A stretch of 14,087 bases of DNA from an uncultured Butyricicoccus sp. (GTDB lineage Bacteria; Bacillota; Clostridia; Oscillospirales; Butyricicoccaceae). Positions 1-7,928 of this stretch are shown piece by piece. Position 1 is the stretch's first letter; each line of letters begins with the position of its first letter. Under the pieces are notes generated by a model, which ran no database searches, was not told the DNA's origin, and worked only from the letters and a program-made list of their open reading frames with translations. Position numbers and translations under genes: made by a program. Where the stretch lies: contig UQVU01000043.1 of the NCBI GenBank assembly GCA_900544475.1, positions 1 to 14,087 on the forward strand, written 5' to 3'.

Positions 1-75
1 ATTTGTCAAGAACTTTTTTCATTCTTTTCAAATCTTTTCAGTTCGACCGCCGCGCCTCTCGGCGACAGCTTTAAT

Positions 76-105
76 AGGATACCACAGAGACTCCCCTCCT
101 GTCAA
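76..105 (-). promoter_or_regulatory. candidate leftward promoter for a gene beyond the left edge
   Basis: Read on the minus strand, a perfect -35 hexamer TTGACA (100-105) is followed after 18 bp by TATCCT (76-81), a four-of-six match to the -10 consensus. A second TTGACA lies at 4-9, with its -10 outside the window, so tandem promoters are possible. No gene is visible in 1-143. Tandem consensus -35 boxes are common ahead of highly expressed genes such as rRNA operons, but what lies to the left is unknown. Confidence 0.45.
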
Positions 106-143
106 CATAATTTTTCAATTTTCGCGAAAATTCTTTTGAATAC

Positions 144-187
144 GAAAAACGCTCCGCTTCTGCCTGCAATCGGCGTAAGCGGAGCGT
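144..187 (-). terminator. intrinsic terminator of the purine operon
   Basis: An 11-bp perfect stem (149-159 paired with 177-187) with a 17-nt loop begins 4 nt after the stop codon of the YbjN-like gene. On the minus strand it is followed directly by a TTTTT run. This is a standard rho-independent terminator and marks the likely 3' end of the transcript that begins upstream of purE. Confidence 0.85.
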
Positions 188-191
188 CTGC

Positions 192-716
192 TCAGTTTAT
201 CTTCGGGAAAAGGTCCTGCTCAATGACCGCATCAAGGGTCATGCCGGCATACGCGATCTGCGCAAGGCCGTCGATGAAGCGCGAAACCGCCGCGACGAGC
301 ACGGAAATGTTGTCCGCCACGAACGGAATGGTCTTTTCGAGCGCGAGCGAGCCGTCTACGAGGGTATTGTGCTTGAGGTAGATCTGGCCGGCCTGCTCGA
401 AGAAGCCGAACGCACCGAGGGCGCAGAAGTTGTTACAGTAGTCGCACGCGCGGCGCAGCTGGTTCTCGTGACCTTCCGGCGCGCCCTGAAACAGGGTCAC
501 GAAGAACTGAAGCAGGCCCATGTCCTCCTCCGGGAGCTGCATCGGGATAAAGCACGCCTCAATGACGACGTCTTTGGCCACCTTGCCCTGACGCATCGCC
601 TCGCAGCGCAGAATGGTCGGTGCACCCTCCTGCTGCATGATTTCCGAACGGAAGCCGTTCTGGTTCAGCACATCGTTCATACAGCCTAAAATCTGATTCT
701 GCTGTTCGATTTTCAT
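192..716 (-). CDS. YbjN-like domain protein, function unknown
   Basis: This 174-residue soluble protein is the last gene before the operon terminator. No catalytic motif, signal peptide or membrane segment is visible. The pattern of an N-terminal helix, a central strand-rich part, a 'CDYCNNFCALGAFGFFEQAGQIYLKH' type segment (shown here only by its key Cys, Asn and aromatic residues at about 93-118), and a C-terminal helix rich in Ile, Val and Ala resembles the YbjN/type III chaperone-like fold. That assignment rests on pattern only and is tentative. I place the start at the ATG at 716 rather than the one at 734, because a GAAAGG Shine-Dalgarno lies 6 nt upstream of 716 and would be inside the longer reading frame. 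It follows purD by 73 nt with a hairpin in the gap, so co-transcription with the purine genes is likely but its role there is unknown. Confidence 0.8.
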   Translation of the reverse strand: MKIEQQNQILGCMNDVLNQNGFRSEIMQQEGAPTILRCEAMRQGKVAKDVVIEACFIPMQLPEEDMGLLQFFVTLFQGAPEGHENQLRRACDYCNNFCALGAFGFFEQAGQIYLKHNTLVDGSLALEKTIPFVADNISVLVAAVSRFIDGLAQIAYAGMTLDAVIEQDLFPKIN

Positions 717-744
717 TTTTTTCCTTTCTTTCATTAACGCAGAA

Positions 745-776
745 TACAGGGTGGGCCAAGTTCAGCCCACCCTGTA
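745..776 (-). promoter_or_regulatory. intercistronic stem-loop downstream of purD
   Basis: A 12-bp perfect stem (745-756 with 765-776) and an 8-nt loop lie 13 nt past the purD stop. On the minus strand the stem is followed by ATTCTGCG rather than a T-run, so it is not a convincing intrinsic terminator. It could protect the purD mRNA 3' end, act as a processing site, or reduce expression of the last gene. Confidence 0.6.
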
Positions 777-789
777 ATAAAGCGGAATT

Positions 790-2040
790 TTATTTCACGC
801 CGATATCCGTGCGGTAATGCACCTTATCGAAGCTGATCTTCTTGACGTCGGCATAGGCCTTGCGGATGGCTTCGTCGAGCGTCGGTGCGGTCGCGGTGAC
901 GCCGAGAACTCGACCGCCGTTCGTGACCATCTTGCCGTCCTTGACGGCGGTGCCTGCGTGGAATACGAACGAGTCGGTCACGTCATCCAGACCGGTGATC
1001 TCCTTGCCCTTCTCGTAAGCCTTCGGGTAGCCGCCGGAAGCCATGCAGACGCAACAGGCCGCGTTATCCGCCCACTTGATGTCGATATCCTCGAGCTTTT
1101 CGTCGATAACGGCGTTGAAGATGTCGTACAGGTCGGTATCCAGACGCGACAGAACCGCCTGCGTCTCCGGGTCGCCGAAACGGGCGTTGTACTCAATAAC
1201 GCGCGGGCCCTTGGGCGTCAGCATCAGACCGAAGTAGAGCACGCCCTTGAACGGACGGCCTTCGGCTGCCATCGCCGCGACAGTCGGCTTGAAGATGGTT
1301 TCCATGCACTCGGCCGCGATTTCGTCCGTGTAGAAGCGCGAGGGCGAGAACGCGCCCATGCCGCCGGTGTTCGGGCCTTCGTCGTGGTCGTAGGCGCGCT
1401 TGTGGTCCTGCGCGGAGGGCATGGTCTTGAGGTGCTTGCCGTCAACGAACGCCAGAACGGAAACCTCCGGGCCGGTCAGGAACTCCTCGATGACCACGCG
1501 GGCACCGGCGCCGCCGAATGCACCGCCGTCGATCGCATCCTTGACCGCCTCGATGGCGTCCTCCTCGGTCATGGCGACGGTCACGCCCTTGCCGAGCGCC
1601 AGACCGTCCGCCTTGACAACGATAGGCGCACCGTTCTTCTTGATGTACTCAATCGCGTCCGCCGAGTTCTCGAAAACGGCATAGCCTGCGGTCGGGATAT
1701 TGTACTTGTGCATCAGGTCCTTGGCGAAGGACTTGCTGCCCTCGATGATGGCGGCGTTCTTGCGCGGGCCGAAGGCACGGATGCCCTCTGCCTCAAGCGC
1801 GTCAACCATGCCGAGCGCGAGCGGATCGTCCGGCGCGACCATGACGAGGTCGGGCTTGTGCTCCTTGGCGAAAGCCACTACGCCGTCGATGTCGGTCGCC
1901 TTGATGGGCACGCACTCCGCCTCAGCGGCGATGCCGCCGTTGCCCGGTGCGCACCAGATGTAATCCACCTTGGGGCTTTTCTTCAATGTATGGACGATGG
2001 CGTGCTCACGGCCGCCGCCGCCGATAACCAAAACTTTCAT
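790..2040 (-). CDS. purD: phosphoribosylamine-glycine ligase (GAR synthetase)
   Basis: The cytosolic PurD joins phosphoribosylamine to glycine with ATP, the second step of de novo purine synthesis. The 416-residue length is normal for the family. It begins with the glycine-rich GGGGREHAI motif at residues 7-15. It contains the ATP-grasp signature PNTGGMGAFSP near residue 223 and the metal-binding NARFGDPETQ near 288, and ends with the usual C-terminal domain. The ATG at 2040 is preceded by GGAGG with 8-nt spacing. That Shine-Dalgarno lies inside the 3' end of the upstream membrane-protein gene, whose TAA stop abuts this ATG, so translation is probably coupled. Its distance from purE/C/F in the operon is unusual only because two unrelated-looking genes flank it. 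Confidence 0.97.
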   Translation of the reverse strand: MKVLVIGGGGREHAIVHTLKKSPKVDYIWCAPGNGGIAAEAECVPIKATDIDGVVAFAKEHKPDLVMVAPDDPLALGMVDALEAEGIRAFGPRKNAAIIEGSKSFAKDLMHKYNIPTAGYAVFENSADAIEYIKKNGAPIVVKADGLALGKGVTVAMTEEDAIEAVKDAIDGGAFGGAGARVVIEEFLTGPEVSVLAFVDGKHLKTMPSAQDHKRAYDHDEGPNTGGMGAFSPSRFYTDEIAAECMETIFKPTVAAMAAEGRPFKGVLYFGLMLTPKGPRVIEYNARFGDPETQAVLSRLDTDLYDIFNAVIDEKLEDIDIKWADNAACCVCMASGGYPKAYEKGKEITGLDDVTDSFVFHAGTAVKDGKMVTNGGRVLGVTATAPTLDEAIRKAYADVKKISFDKVHYRTDIGVK

Positions 2041-2574
2041 TTATTGTTCCTCCGTTTGTAGGTATATGCGCTGTGCGCGGAACATTTCAACGATGAGTGC
2101 AACACCGCCGATGGAGATGAGGCTGTTCGCCAGTGTCCAGACGGTGTTGAACAGATAGTCGTTCAGCCAGCCGGGTGCGCTCACGAGCACGAGGATGTAG
2201 CCTGCGCTCCAGACTGCCAGCAGTGCCCATTCGGGCAGTGTGCTGTGCTCGATCTTCTGCATCTGCTCTTTCACGCCCAGCAGCAGCATACAGCCGGTGA
2301 GCAGCAGCGGCACAAGGCCGATGTAATACAGCGCGATGCGGAGCAGTCCCACCGGGATAACGGCCGGGCCGAGCACGAGCGAGAACACCATCTTGACATC
2401 GGCGGCAACGCTCGCGCGCATATACCAGCGCGACACACCTTGCAGCGACAGCGCACCGGCCGAAATGAGCCCGTATGCCAGCATTTGCAGCGCCCAGTTG
2501 TCCTTTGCGGCAAAGCTGAGCAGGAATCCGCCCGCCACAGCTAAATAGGCATAATACCCTTTGAGCAGTTTCAT
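2041..2574 (-). CDS. predicted membrane protein inside the purine operon
   Basis: This 177-residue protein is strongly hydrophobic, with about six membrane-spanning stretches (roughly residues 8-23, 28-46, 62-79, 82-101, 116-134 and 141-163). The longest polar segments are between helices 2 and 3 and around residues 102-113. No transporter, enzyme or signalling motif is recognisable. Its ATG overlaps the upstream AICAR transformylase stop (TAATG) by one base and no Shine-Dalgarno is visible, so it probably depends on translational reinitiation. Its own TAA directly abuts the purD ATG. This tight packing shows it is an integral part of the transcription unit. A purine precursor or cofactor transport role is possible from context, but nothing in the sequence demonstrates it. 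Confidence 0.85.
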   Translation of the reverse strand: MKLLKGYYAYLAVAGGFLLSFAAKDNWALQMLAYGLISAGALSLQGVSRWYMRASVAADVKMVFSLVLGPAVIPVGLLRIALYYIGLVPLLLTGCMLLLGVKEQMQKIEHSTLPEWALLAVWSAGYILVLVSAPGWLNDYLFNTVWTLANSLISIGGVALIVEMFRAQRIYLQTEEQ

Positions 2575-3749
2575 TAATGATGGAACAGGCGCATACCGGT
2601 GAACGCCATGGTGATGCCGTACTTGTTCGCGGTCTCGATCACGTTGTCATCGCGGATAGAACCGCCCGGCTGTACGATATATTCGACGCCGGACTTGCGT
2701 GCGCGTTCTACATTGTCGCCGAACGGGAAGAATGCGTCCGAGCCGACGGTAACGCCGGTGTTCTTCGCAATCCACGCCTTCTTTTCCTCCGCGGTCAGCA
2801 CCTCCGGCTTTACCTTGAAGGTTTTCTGCCATACGCCCTCTGCGAGGACATCCTCGTACTCGTCCGAGGTGTAAACGTCGATGGCATTGTCGCGGTCGGG
2901 GCGGCGGATGCCGTCAACGAACTGGAGACCGAGCACCTTCGGATGCTGACGAACGAACCAGTTGTCCGCCTTGTTGCCGGCGAGGCGAGTGCAGTGGATA
3001 CGGCTCTGCTGACCTGCGCCGACGCCGATGGTCATGCCGTCCTTGACGTAGCAGACCGAGTTGGACTGGGTGTACTTGAGCGTGATGAGGGCAAGGATCA
3101 TGTCGTGCTTTGCGCTCTCCGGCAGGTTCTTGTTCTCGGTCACGATGTTGGTGAGCAGGCTCTCGTTGATTTCGTAGTTGTTGTAGCCCTGTTCGAAGCG
3201 GATGCCGAAAATGTCGCGCTGCTCGATCGGCTTCGGCTCGTAGTCCGGGTCGATTTTGACCACGTTATAGCCGCCCTTGCGCTTGGTTTTGAGAATTTCG
3301 AGCGCCTCGTCGGTGAAGTCCGGGGCGATAATGCCGTCAGAGACCTCGTGTGCGAGGTAGGAGGCGGTGTCGGCGTCGCAGGTGTCGGACAGCGCCGCCC
3401 AGTCGCCGTAGGAGCACAGACGGTCTGCGCCGCGTGCGCGGATGTAAGCGCAGGCGATGGGAGACAGCTCCTTGTCGGTATCGACGAAGTACATCTGCTT
3501 TTCAATATCGGTCAGCGGCTTGCCGAGCGCTGCGCCGGCCGGGGAAACGTGCTTGAAGGAAGCCGCTGCCGGCATGCCGGTCGCCTTTTTGAGCGCACGG
3601 ACGAGCTGCCACGAGTTGAAAGCGTCGCAGAAATTGATATAACCCGGCTTGCCGTTCAGAACCTCGATCGGGAGCTCGCCCTCGGTCATGAAGATGCGGG
3701 CCGGCTTCTGGTTCGGGTTGCAGCCGTACTTTAAGGCTAATTCTTTCAT
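2574..3749 (-). CDS. purH: stand-alone AICAR transformylase (PurH C-terminal-type)
   Basis: This protein formylates AICAR to FAICAR with 10-formyl-tetrahydrofolate, the ninth step of IMP synthesis. It has 391 residues, while bifunctional PurH has about 510-530. The N-terminal IMP cyclohydrolase domain is absent: residue 1 aligns with the start of the transformylase part (LKYGCNPNQKP at 6-16). The catalytic Lys-His pair is seen as KH at 66-67 in KHVSPAGAA, a variant of the usual KHTNPCG. The downstream signatures GVGAGQQSR, SDAFFPFGDNV and VQPGGSIRDD are intact, and the protein ends in a typical TGMRLFHH tail. An AAAGGA Shine-Dalgarno lies 6 nt before the ATG. The missing cyclohydrolase activity is supplied by purO immediately upstream. 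I use purH for the family; some schemes name the single-domain form differently. Confidence 0.93.
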   Translation of the reverse strand: MKELALKYGCNPNQKPARIFMTEGELPIEVLNGKPGYINFCDAFNSWQLVRALKKATGMPAAASFKHVSPAGAALGKPLTDIEKQMYFVDTDKELSPIACAYIRARGADRLCSYGDWAALSDTCDADTASYLAHEVSDGIIAPDFTDEALEILKTKRKGGYNVVKIDPDYEPKPIEQRDIFGIRFEQGYNNYEINESLLTNIVTENKNLPESAKHDMILALITLKYTQSNSVCYVKDGMTIGVGAGQQSRIHCTRLAGNKADNWFVRQHPKVLGLQFVDGIRRPDRDNAIDVYTSDEYEDVLAEGVWQKTFKVKPEVLTAEEKKAWIAKNTGVTVGSDAFFPFGDNVERARKSGVEYIVQPGGSIRDDNVIETANKYGITMAFTGMRLFHH

Positions 3750-3796
3750 AGATAATCCTTTCTCTATGTAAAAACGGACGCCGCAGGACAGAGTGA

Positions 3797-3863
3797 CCTC
3801 ACCCGCCGCATTTCACCGGAAAACACCGGTCGGAAACGGCGGGCTGAGGGCAGCCTGCCCTAC
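3797..3863. repeat. degenerate copy of the GC-rich MITE-like repeat between purO and purH
   Basis: The 26-bp block at 3838-3863 (GGCGGGCTGAGGGCAG followed by CCTGCCCTAC) matches 10851-10876 at 25 of 26 positions in the same orientation. To its left, CCTCACCCGCCG (3797-3808) is nearly the inverse complement of that block. A small ACCGG/CCGGT hairpin (3815-3819 with 3826-3830) lies between. The GTAGGGCGGG left terminus seen in the other copy is missing, so this copy looks truncated. It fills most of the 132-nt gap between purO and purH. Confidence 0.65.
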
Positions 3864-3881
3864 GGAGAGAGGGCGGGAAAA

Positions 3882-4598
3882 TTACTTTTCCTCGTTCTTA
3901 TTCCTGATTTCCTGCTCATATTCGCCGGTTTCGAGGTCTACGTAGCGGACGAAGAGAGATACCTTGTTCTGCTCATTGAGGCTGTTCCAGAGCAGGTTGG
4001 TGAATTCCTTGATCGGCAGCTCGATGCGGATGCACTTCGGCTCGCCGCGGAACGGCGGCAGCGGGTCGCCGTCGCACTGATAGGTATGGATGAAGTGACC
4101 CAGACCGGCAACCGGCTTGTCATACTCGTAGAAAAAGCGCTTGTTCGCGGTGCGGTCCGAGGTGAAGTTCTTGAGGATGGACAGGCTGTAGGAGCCGTCC
4201 GGGTTGACCACGCCCGAGATGCGGGCGGTATAGTTCGGGGCATCCGGCTCAAACTGACGGGTGCGGAGCGCCTCAAAGTAGCTCTTGCCCTGCCTGAGGA
4301 AATCGACGATGGTGTCGGTCTGGTCGCCGTTGGTCACGACGAGCGTGCCGTCATACAGGCGGACCGGATGATAGATGATCAGCGACGGGTCGACCATCTT
4401 CGACGGGTCGAACGCCTCGGTGCGGATGCCGTCCTCGGTTTCGGTGAACACGCGGTTGCGGCTGTTCTCCGAGCGGCCCATGATGAAATATGCGATGACA
4501 TTCTTTTTATTGTCCGGCGTGCGGCCGAGAATGATGCCGCGACCCGGATAAGCGTTGCTCATCAGCTCCTGGCCGATGTCAAAAACGTTCTTGCTCAT
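3882..4598 (-). CDS. purO: PurO-type IMP cyclohydrolase
   Basis: This 238-residue protein is recognisable as the PurO family, first known from archaea and unrelated in fold to the N-terminal domain of PurH. It would close FAICAR to IMP, the last step of the pathway. Visible conserved features are YPGRGI at 17-22, VTNGDQTD at 88-95, FEPDAPNYTARISG at 116-129 and GHFIHTYQCDGDPLPPF at 167-183. I start it at the ATG at 4598, preceded by AGGAG with 8-nt spacing. An upstream in-frame extension of 30 residues lies entirely inside purN and is not credible. The purN stop codon is 5 nt away, so the two genes are coupled. The stand-alone AICAR transformylase follows directly, which fits a split replacement for bifunctional PurH. 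Confidence 0.9.
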   Translation of the reverse strand: MSKNVFDIGQELMSNAYPGRGIILGRTPDNKKNVIAYFIMGRSENSRNRVFTETEDGIRTEAFDPSKMVDPSLIIYHPVRLYDGTLVVTNGDQTDTIVDFLRQGKSYFEALRTRQFEPDAPNYTARISGVVNPDGSYSLSILKNFTSDRTANKRFFYEYDKPVAGLGHFIHTYQCDGDPLPPFRGEPKCIRIELPIKEFTNLLWNSLNEQNKVSLFVRYVDLETGEYEQEIRNKNEEK

Positions 4599-4603
4599 AG
4601 CTG

Positions 4604-5230
4604 TCACTCCTGTCTTGTAACGATAGCGCCGTTGACCGAAAGCCGGCCGGCGCAGAAATCCGACACTGCCTGCGGCAGCAGGATCCATTCCGCCTGCTGC
4701 ATCACGCGCTTCTGAAGGCTCTCCGGGGTGTCTCCCGGCTCGACCTCGACGGCCTTCTGCGCGATGATCGCGCCGCCGTCTACGACCTCGCTGACGAAGT
4801 GCACGGTCGCGCCCGTGACCTTGACGCCCTTTGCGAGCGCCGCTTCATGCACGCGCAGACCATAGAAGCCCTCGCCGCAGAACGACGGGATGAGCGACGG
4901 ATGGACGTTGATGATGCGGTTTTCGTACTTTGCGCAAAAGCTGTCGGGAAGCACGGTCATAAAGCCCGCAAGGACGATAAGACCGGTGTTCTTCTCGCGC
5001 AGCAGGGCGTCAAGCGCCTCACCGTAGCGCTCCGCCGAAGCGTATTCCTTCCGGCGCAGCACGGCGGTTTCGATACCCGCCTTCGCCGCCCGCTCGAGCG
5101 CGTAGGCGTTCGGGTTCGAGGAAACGACGAGCGAAATGCTGCCGTTTTCGATTTTCCCCGCCGCCTCGGCGTCGATGAGCGCCTGAAGATTCGTGCCGCC
5201 GCCCGAAACCAGAACTGCAATATTAGTCAT
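4604..5230 (-). CDS. purN: phosphoribosylglycinamide formyltransferase (GAR transformylase)
   Basis: PurN transfers a formyl group from 10-formyl-tetrahydrofolate to GAR, the third step of purine synthesis. The 208 residues match the family. VSGGGTNLQ at 8-16 binds the substrate phosphate. The catalytic triad is present as Asn108 and His110 in NVHPSLIP and Asp151 in HFVSEVVDGG. The ATG at 5230 has GGAG 8 nt upstream. A 7-bp stem-loop (5249-5266) sits just before that ribosome binding site. The stop codon lies within the translation initiation region of purO. Confidence 0.96.
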   Translation of the reverse strand: MTNIAVLVSGGGTNLQALIDAEAAGKIENGSISLVVSSNPNAYALERAAKAGIETAVLRRKEYASAERYGEALDALLREKNTGLIVLAGFMTVLPDSFCAKYENRIINVHPSLIPSFCGEGFYGLRVHEAALAKGVKVTGATVHFVSEVVDGGAIIAQKAVEVEPGDTPESLQKRVMQQAEWILLPQAVSDFCAGRLSVNGAIVTRQE

Positions 5231-5248
5231 GTATTGTTCTCCAAAATC

Positions 5249-5300
5249 TTCGCATTCTGATGCGAATTTCGATGGGAAACGGGCGGCAAAGCGCCCGTTT
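5249..5300 (-). promoter_or_regulatory. two stem-loops in the purM-purN gap
   Basis: The 135-nt gap between purM and purN holds two perfect hairpins. One has a 9-bp stem (5277-5285 with 5292-5300) and a 6-nt loop. The other has a 7-bp stem (5249-5255 with 5260-5266) and a TCTG loop, and ends 6 nt before the purN Shine-Dalgarno. Neither has a long T-run on the minus strand, so internal attenuation or mRNA processing is more plausible than full termination. A GC-rich palindrome at about 5336-5350 adds further structure. No promoter is evident here. Confidence 0.5.
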
Positions 5301-5365
5301 TATCCTGTTAAAAAAGCTGTACGCGAAATCTCCCGGCCGCCGCGCGGCGCGGCTTCGCAACAGTA

Positions 5366-6403
5366 TTAAACAAGCTCTACGCCCTTATTGCCGGCAGTGC
5401 ACTCGCCGATGACGAACGCGGTCTCGCCTGCGGCGGAAATCGCTGCAACGGCGCGGGAAGCGTCCTCGGCTGCGACCGCCAGAACCAGGCCTGCGCCCAT
5501 GTTGAAGGTGTTGTACATATCGCGCTCCGGGATCTTGCCGGTCTTTGCGATGAGGTCGAATACCGGCGGAACCGGAACTGCCTTCTTCTCGATCTTGGCA
5601 ACGATACCCTCCGGCAGCATGCGCGGCACGTTCTCATAGAAGCCGCCGCCGGTGATGTGGCTGATGCCCTTGACGTCTACCTTGCCGACGAGCGACTGGA
5701 TAGCCTTGACGTAGATGCGGGTCGGGGTCAGCAGCTCCTCGCCGAGGGTCTTGCCGAACTCGTCGATGTAGCGGCGGACCGACTTCTCGTTGATGCCGAG
5801 GGTCTTGCGCACGAGGGAATAGCCGTTGGAGTGTACGCCCGAGGACGCAACGCCGATCAGCGCATCGCCCGGCTTGATGGTCGTGCCGTCGATCATCTTT
5901 TCCTTATCGACCATGCCGACCGAGAAGCCGGCCATGTCGTACTCGTCTACCGGATAGAAGCCCGGCATCTCGGCGGTCTCGCCGCCGATCAATGCGCAGC
6001 CTGCCTGACGGCAGCCCTCTGCGATACCGGAAACCATCTGTGCGATCTTCTCCGGGTGGTTCTTGCCGACCGCGATATAGTCGAGGAAGAACAGCGGCTG
6101 TGCACCGCAGCAGGCGATGTCGTTGACGCACATCGCAACGCAGTCGATGCCGACCGTGTCGTGCTTGTCCATCAGAAACGCCAGCTTGAGCTTGGTGCCC
6201 ACGCCGTCCGTACCGGAAACCAGAATGGGGTCTGCCATGCCCTTGAACTCGGGGCGGAACAGGCCGCCGAAGCCGCCGAGCGTACCCATGACGCCCTTGA
6301 CGTAGGTGCTCTCGACCATCGGCTTCATCAGCTTTACTGCCTCGTAACCTGCGGTGACGTCTACACCGGCTGCCTTGTAGCTTTCAGAACGGCTCTCGCT
6401 CAT
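5366..6403 (-). CDS. purM: phosphoribosylformylglycinamidine cyclo-ligase (AIR synthetase)
   Basis: PurM closes the imidazole ring of FGAM to AIR using ATP. The protein is 345 residues, a normal length. It carries the family signatures [11 protein letters not shown] near residue 63, [15 protein letters not shown] near 95, [12 protein letters not shown] near 140 and [19 protein letters not shown] near 246. The start at 6403 gives the expected N-terminus ahead of the AGVDV motif. Its Shine-Dalgarno is weak (a GTGAG-type match) and it starts 20 nt after the purF stop, so coupling with purF is likely. FGAM synthase, which makes its substrate, is not in this window. Confidence 0.97.
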   Translation of the reverse strand: MSESRSESYKAAGVDVTAGYEAVKLMKPMVESTYVKGVMGTLGGFGGLFRPEFKGMADPILVSGTDGVGTKLKLAFLMDKHDTVGIDCVAMCVNDIACCGAQPLFFLDYIAVGKNHPEKIAQMVSGIAEGCRQAGCALIGGETAEMPGFYPVDEYDMAGFSVGMVDKEKMIDGTTIKPGDALIGVASSGVHSNGYSLVRKTLGINEKSVRRYIDEFGKTLGEELLTPTRIYVKAIQSLVGKVDVKGISHITGGGFYENVPRMLPEGIVAKIEKKAVPVPPVFDLIAKTGKIPERDMYNTFNMGAGLVLAVAAEDASRAVAAISAAGETAFVIGECTAGNKGVELV

Positions 6404-6423
6404 ATTTACACACTCACTTTCAT

Positions 6424-7893
6424 TTACTCTTTGTTGCTGAGGGGAATTTCCATCTCAAACATATTCTTCTCCGCCTCGTCGGGTACCGGAATGGGGTACT
6501 CGCCCGAGAAGCAGGCATCACAGAAGCCGAGCTTGCAGCCGACCGCGATCTTGCGGCAGGCCTCGAGCGACAGGAAGCCGAGCGAGTCTACGCCGATGAT
6601 CTCGCGCATTTCCTCAACCGTGCGGTTGTGGGCGAGAAGCTGGCTGCGCTCGGGGATATCCGTGCCGAAGAAGCAGGGATGACGGAACGGGGGCGCGGAA
6701 ATGCGCATATGGACCTCGGCCGCGCCTGCGTCGCGCAGCAGCTTTACCAGACGGCCGCAGGTCGTGCCGCGCACGATGGAGTCATCTACCATGATGACGC
6801 GCTTGCCCTCGACCGCGGTGCGCAGGGCGTTCAGCTTGAGGCGCACCGAGCGCTCGCGCTTGTCCTGACCCGGCTGGATAAAGGTGCGGGCGATATAGCG
6901 GTTTTTGATGAGGCCGACGCCGTACGGAATGCCCGAGAACTTGGCGTAGCCGATGGCCGCCGGGATGCCCGAGTCCGGCACGCCGATAACGACATCCGCG
7001 CCGACCGGGTGCTCGATGGACAGGTACTTGCCTGCCTCCTGACGCGCCAGCTCGACCGATGCGCCGTCGATGATGGAGTCCGGACGGGCGAAATAGATAT
7101 ACTCAAATACGCAGGCGGAGGTCTTGCACTTGATGTCGCAGTGCATCGAGCGCAGTTCGCCGTTTTCTACGACGCAGACCTCACCCGGCTCCACGTCGCG
7201 GACGAACTTCGCGCCGAGCGCGTCGAGCGCGCAGGTCTCGGAGGCGAACACGTAGCAGTCGCCGTCCAGCAGACCGATGCAGAGCGGACGGAAGCCGTGC
7301 GGGTCGCGGGCCGCGATGAGCTTGCGCGGCGACATGACGACGAGCGAATACGCGCCCTCGATGCGCTTCATAGTGGAGAGCACGGCCTCCTCGATGGAGG
7401 CGCACTTGAGGCGCTCCTTGACGATGGTGTAAACCAGGACCTCGGTGTCGTTCGAGGAGCGGAAAATGCCGCCGTCCAGCTCGATCTCGCGGCGCAGCTC
7501 GCCCGCGTTTACGAGGTTGCCGTTGTGCGCGACGGCGAGGTTGCCCTTTACATGGGTGATGGAGATCGGCTGCGCGTTTTCGCGGCGGGTGTCGCCGGTA
7601 GTCGAATAGCGGACATGGCCGATCGCCATCGAGCCGGGCATCCGGTCGAGCGTTTTCTGGTCGAAAACGGCGCTGACCAGGCCGACATCCTTATGGCAGT
7701 GAATGACGCCGTTCTTGTTTACGGCAATGCCGGCCGCCTCCTGACCGCGGTGCTGCAAAGCGAAAAGCGCGGTGTAGGCATCGTGCGCGGCAGAGATCTC
7801 CTTGCCCTCGGGCGCCGCGATACCGAATACGCCGCATTCCTCGTGCACCTTGTCAAACGGGGTCCTGCTCTGTCTTTTGATACGATATTTCAT
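6424..7893 (-). CDS. purF: amidophosphoribosyltransferase
   Basis: PurF catalyses the committed first step, making phosphoribosylamine from PRPP and glutamine. The 489-residue protein has an N-terminal Ntn glutaminase domain. The catalytic Cys is at position 20 in EECGVFG, implying removal of a 19-residue propeptide as in the Bacillus-type enzyme. The glutamine-site signatures GHVRYSTTG (92-100) and AHNGNLVN (122-129) follow. The C-terminal phosphoribosyltransferase domain has the PRPP loop [13 protein letters not shown] at 366-378. Cys261, Cys407, Cys458 and Cys461 fit the four ligands of the structural Fe-S cluster of that subclass, which makes the enzyme oxygen-sensitive. The Shine-Dalgarno before the ATG is AAAAGG with a rather long 11-nt spacing. 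Confidence 0.97.
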   Translation of the reverse strand: MKYRIKRQSRTPFDKVHEECGVFGIAAPEGKEISAAHDAYTALFALQHRGQEAAGIAVNKNGVIHCHKDVGLVSAVFDQKTLDRMPGSMAIGHVRYSTTGDTRRENAQPISITHVKGNLAVAHNGNLVNAGELRREIELDGGIFRSSNDTEVLVYTIVKERLKCASIEEAVLSTMKRIEGAYSLVVMSPRKLIAARDPHGFRPLCIGLLDGDCYVFASETCALDALGAKFVRDVEPGEVCVVENGELRSMHCDIKCKTSACVFEYIYFARPDSIIDGASVELARQEAGKYLSIEHPVGADVVIGVPDSGIPAAIGYAKFSGIPYGVGLIKNRYIARTFIQPGQDKRERSVRLKLNALRTAVEGKRVIMVDDSIVRGTTCGRLVKLLRDAGAAEVHMRISAPPFRHPCFFGTDIPERSQLLAHNRTVEEMREIIGVDSLGFLSLEACRKIAVGCKLGFCDACFSGEYPIPVPDEAEKNMFEMEIPLSNKE

Positions 7894-7928
7894 AAAATAA
7901 TTAGCCTTTTCCTGTCCGTGCGCGCGGC

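Noticed and set aside
817..2061. Long plus-strand ORF of 414 codons opposite purD
   Set aside because: It is an exact antisense shadow of purD in GC-rich DNA, with an Arg/Asp/Val-rich, motif-free product and no credible ribosome binding site.
2577..3734. Plus-strand ORF of 385 codons opposite the AICAR transformylase
   Set aside because: Antisense shadow of a clearly conserved enzyme; low-complexity product without domains.
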